64,000 nt of DNA from JAVKFF01 sp040226215. GTDB taxonomy: Bacteria; Pseudomonadota; Alphaproteobacteria; DSM-16000; Inquilinaceae. The notes below the pieces were generated by a model. That model was given only the letters and a program-made list of their open reading frames with translations. It did not search any database and was not told the DNA's origin. Of the stretch, positions 61,906-64,000 are shown piece by piece. The number at the start of each line of letters is the position of its first letter. Within the stretch, counting starts at the first letter, position 1. The stretch is taken from assembly GCA_040226215.1 (NCBI GenBank), contig JAVKFF010000201.1, positions 1-64,000 of the forward strand, given 5' to 3'. The position numbers and the translations under genes are program-made.

Positions 61906-63078
61906 CTAATCCACGACGATCCGGGGCGCGGCGCGCGGCGCGGCCGTCTGCAGGGCGGCGGCGACCCTGGCCGCGACCGCCCGGAAGGCGCCGGCCTCGG
62001 CGCTGTCGGGCGCGCTGGCGACGATCGGCGTGCCGGCGTCGGAGCGGATGCGGATCTCGAGATGCAACGGCACCTCGCCGAGGAAGTCCACGCCGAGCCG
62101 GGCCGCCTCCTCCCGCGCGCCGCCATGCCCGAAGACCTCGCTGCGCTCGCCGCAATGGGGGCACAGGAAATAGGACATGTTCTCCACGATGCCGAGCACC
62201 GGCACGTTGACCTTGAGGAACATGTTGAGGCCCTTGCGGGCGTCGATCAGCGCGATGTCCTGCGGCGTGGAGACGATGACGGCACCGCTCAGCGGCACCT
62301 GCTGGGCCATGGTCAGCTGGGCGTCGCCGGTACCCGGCGGCATGTCGACCACCAGCACGTCGAGATCGCCCCAGTTCACGTCGCGCAGCATCTGCACCAG
62401 CGCGCTCTGCACCATCGGCCCGCGCCAGATCATCGGCGTGTCTTCCTCGATCAGGAAGCCGATCGACATGACCTTCAGACCGTAGGCCGTCTTGGGGTCG
62501 AGTCGCTTGCCGTCCGGTGAGCTCGGCTTGCCGGAAATGCCCAGCAGGCGCGGCGCCGAGGGGCCGTAGATGTCGGCGTCGAGCAGACCGGCCTTCAGGC
62601 CCTGCGCCTGCAGCCCGAGGGCGAGGTTGACGGCCACGGTCGACTTGCCGACACCGCCCTTGCCGGAGGCCACGGCGATGATCGCCTTGACGCCCGGCAC
62701 CTCCAGTTGCTGTCGCTGGCGCGGCGCGCCCGACCCGGCCGGCGGCCGTGCGGCGCCTGCCTCGGACGGGGCCGGGGACCTGGCTTGGGGCCCGGCTTGG
62801 GCCCCGGCTTGAGACTGCGCGGACGGTTGACGTTCCGCGGTCAGGATCGCCGTCGCCGACAGCACGCCGGGAACCCGGGCCATCGCCTTTTCCGCCGCCT
62901 GGCGCATCGGCTCCAGCGCGGAGCCGGCGGCGGGATCGACGGCGATCGAAATCTGCACGTGCCCGTCCTTGACGATCAGGCCGTCGATCATCTCCGCGGC
63001 GACGATGCTGCGCCCGCTCGCGGGCTCGACGACATCGCGGAGCGCTTCGAGCACCTGTTCTCGGGAAACGGGGTCCAT
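61906..63078 (-). CDS. apbC: Mrp/NBP35-type iron-sulfur carrier ATPase
   Basis: A 390-residue ATP-dependent carrier that loads Fe-S clusters onto target proteins. An N-terminal DUF59/MIP18-like domain (residues 1-80) is joined by a Pro/Ala/Gln linker to the ATPase domain. The deviant Walker A is ASGKGGVGKSTVAVNLAL (P-loop 139-147), a Walker B-like VVDMPPGTGD is near 225, and the CPHC cluster motif is in FLCPHCGERSE near 305. The ATG at 63078 with GGAG upstream is preferred to the GTG at 63093. It is also called mrp. Confidence 0.93.
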   Translation of the reverse strand: MDPVSREQVLEALRDVVEPASGRSIVAAEMIDGLIVKDGHVQISIAVDPAAGSALEPMRQAAEKAMARVPGVLSATAILTAERQPSAQSQAGAQAGPQARSPAPSEAGAARPPAGSGAPRQRQQLEVPGVKAIIAVASGKGGVGKSTVAVNLALGLQAQGLKAGLLDADIYGPSAPRLLGISGKPSSPDGKRLDPKTAYGLKVMSIGFLIEEDTPMIWRGPMVQSALVQMLRDVNWGDLDVLVVDMPPGTGDAQLTMAQQVPLSGAVIVSTPQDIALIDARKGLNMFLKVNVPVLGIVENMSYFLCPHCGERSEVFGHGGAREEAARLGVDFLGEVPLHLEIRIRSDAGTPIVASAPDSAEAGAFRAVAARVAAALQTAAPRAAPRIVVD

Positions 63079-63289
63079 GGTTGAAAACTCCACTCGCTCG
63101 CCAATATGTCCGAAGGCTTGACAGCGGCCGGCTGGTCGGGCATCGCCTGACAGATACCTCAGGGGCGGTCACATAAGCGGTCTTGCCCGTCGAGGCTAGG
63201 GGTGTGCTACCTAGACACCGTCAACGGGGTAATGAATCCGCGCCGGCGGAGCGGTCCCCAAGGATAAAGCGAGGCTAGTAGACGCGAAC

Positions 63290-64000
63290 ATGCCTTGGAA
63301 CAATCAGGGTGGAGGCGGCCCGTGGGGCGGCGGATCAGGAGGATCCGGCGGTTCCGGAGGTTCTGGCGGAAACGGACAGAACCCATGGGGGCAGCGGCCA
63401 AGCGGCGGCGGTGGCGGCTCGGGCGGTCCGGATTTCGAGGAAATGCTGCGGCGCGGTCAGGACCGCGTGAAGCGGTTTCTGCCGGGCAATCTGGGTGGCG
63501 GCCGGGCGATCCTCATCATTCTCGTCCTCATCATCGGTGGCTGGGCCCTTACCGGTTTCTACCGGGTGCAGCCCGACCAGGTCGGTGTCGTCCTGACGTT
63601 CGGGGAATACACGTCCACCACCGAGCCTGGCCTGCACTACCATCTGCCCTATCCGATCCAGGACGTCGAACGGCCTTCGGTGACGACGGTCAACCGCATC
63701 GACATCGGCTTCACCGGTGATCCGTCGGCCGGCCGCGTGCGGGATATCCCCGAGGAAAGCCTGATGCTGACCGGCGACGCCAACCTGATCGACATCGATT
63801 TCTCGGTGCTCTGGCGCATCGACCGGTCGTCGCAAGGCGTCCGGAACTTCCTGTTCAACATCGCCGATCCCGAAGCGTCGGTGAAGGCCGTGGCGGAGAG
63901 CGCCATGCGCGAGGTGATCGGCCAGACCGAAATCCAGCGCGCGCTCACCGAAGATCGCAGCCAGATCGAAGTGACCGTGCGCGAGCGCACCCAGGCGGTG
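63290..64000 (+). CDS. hflK: HflK membrane protease modulator, 3' partial
   Basis: The first 237 residues of HflK, cut by the window end. A Gly-rich start (MPWNNQGGGGPWGGGSGG) is followed by a single transmembrane segment near residues 73-90 (ILIILVLIIGGWALTG). Then the SPFH domain begins with YRVQPDQVGVVLTFGEY. HflK and HflC form a large complex around FtsH at the inner membrane and control its proteolysis. HflC would be expected just beyond the window. It is divergent from the apbC gene. Confidence 0.95.
   Translation, partial: MPWNNQGGGGPWGGGSGGSGGSGGSGGNGQNPWGQRPSGGGGGSGGPDFEEMLRRGQDRVKRFLPGNLGGGRAILIILVLIIGGWALTGFYRVQPDQVGVVLTFGEYTSTTEPGLHYHLPYPIQDVERPSVTTVNRIDIGFTGDPSAGRVRDIPEESLMLTGDANLIDIDFSVLWRIDRSSQGVRNFLFNIADPEASVKAVAESAMREVIGQTEIQRALTEDRSQIEVTVRERTQAV

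Overview
This is a GC-rich chromosomal window from an alphaproteobacterium, probably of the Rhodospirillales type. The evidence is a circularly permuted two-piece tmRNA beside an alpha-type SspB, COQ9, the three-gene proton-translocating transhydrogenase (pntAA-pntAB-pntB), a fused IorAB-type indolepyruvate oxidoreductase, a ThyX-type thymidylate synthase, and Zur and NrdR operators of the kinds known in this class. I see no rRNA or tRNA genes, prophage, insertion sequence or CRISPR array. Most of the window is ordinary core and metabolic DNA.

Layout. 1-1.8 kb: three tandem genes for secreted QNNG-repeat proteins, the first cut by the window edge. 2-9.6 kb: proline catabolism (putA with a divergent Lrp-type regulator), then glutathione-dependent formaldehyde detoxification (class III alcohol dehydrogenase and S-formylglutathione hydrolase). 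9.9-12.4 kb: an MFS permease, an ICMT-like methyltransferase and a small NTPase. 12.6-17.2 kb: a minus-strand operon for an SdgC-like aryl-CoA hydroxylase, an IclR regulator and an aryl-AMP ligase, with a perfect 15-bp inverted repeat in its promoter; a sugar isomerase-like gene lies upstream. 18-25.7 kb: a small secreted protein, MsrQ, a crotonase, and a flotillin/NfeD-like pair bracketed by two paralogous secreted proteins. 25.8-33.3 kb: ArfB, a secreted C-type-lectin-domain protein, a Nudix hydrolase, a DMT exporter and the Zur-box-controlled znuA/znuCB zinc importer. 33.4-37.7 kb: nrdB with paired NrdR boxes, argC, a secreted protein of six 16-residue repeats, a GNAT protein and an M23 lipoprotein. 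37.8-46.6 kb: indolepyruvate oxidoreductase, a saccharopine-dehydrogenase-like enzyme with a divergent Lrp-type regulator, an M3 oligopeptidase and an ABC1 kinase. 46.7-52.7 kb: transhydrogenase, rpsU, def, COQ9, sspB and the tmRNA gene. 52.8-61.3 kb: thyX, then a lipid region with two KAS enzymes, an acyl carrier protein, a cytochrome P450, two LpxL-type acyltransferases and LptF. 61.4-64 kb: a small secreted protein, Mrp/ApbC and the start of hflK.

The most interesting parts are: (1) the ACP-KAS-P450-acyltransferase-acyltransferase operon near a second KAS and lptF, which resembles the rhizobial very-long-chain lipid A locus but has a P450 where that locus has a dehydratase and an alcohol dehydrogenase; (2) the two-piece tmRNA encoding the tag ANDNVAQVRAAA directly upstream of sspB; (3) the aryl-CoA hydroxylase operon with its candidate IclR operator; (4) several secreted repeat or lectin-like proteins of unknown role; and (5) palindromic intergenic repeats, one family of which appears twice, each time between convergent genes.
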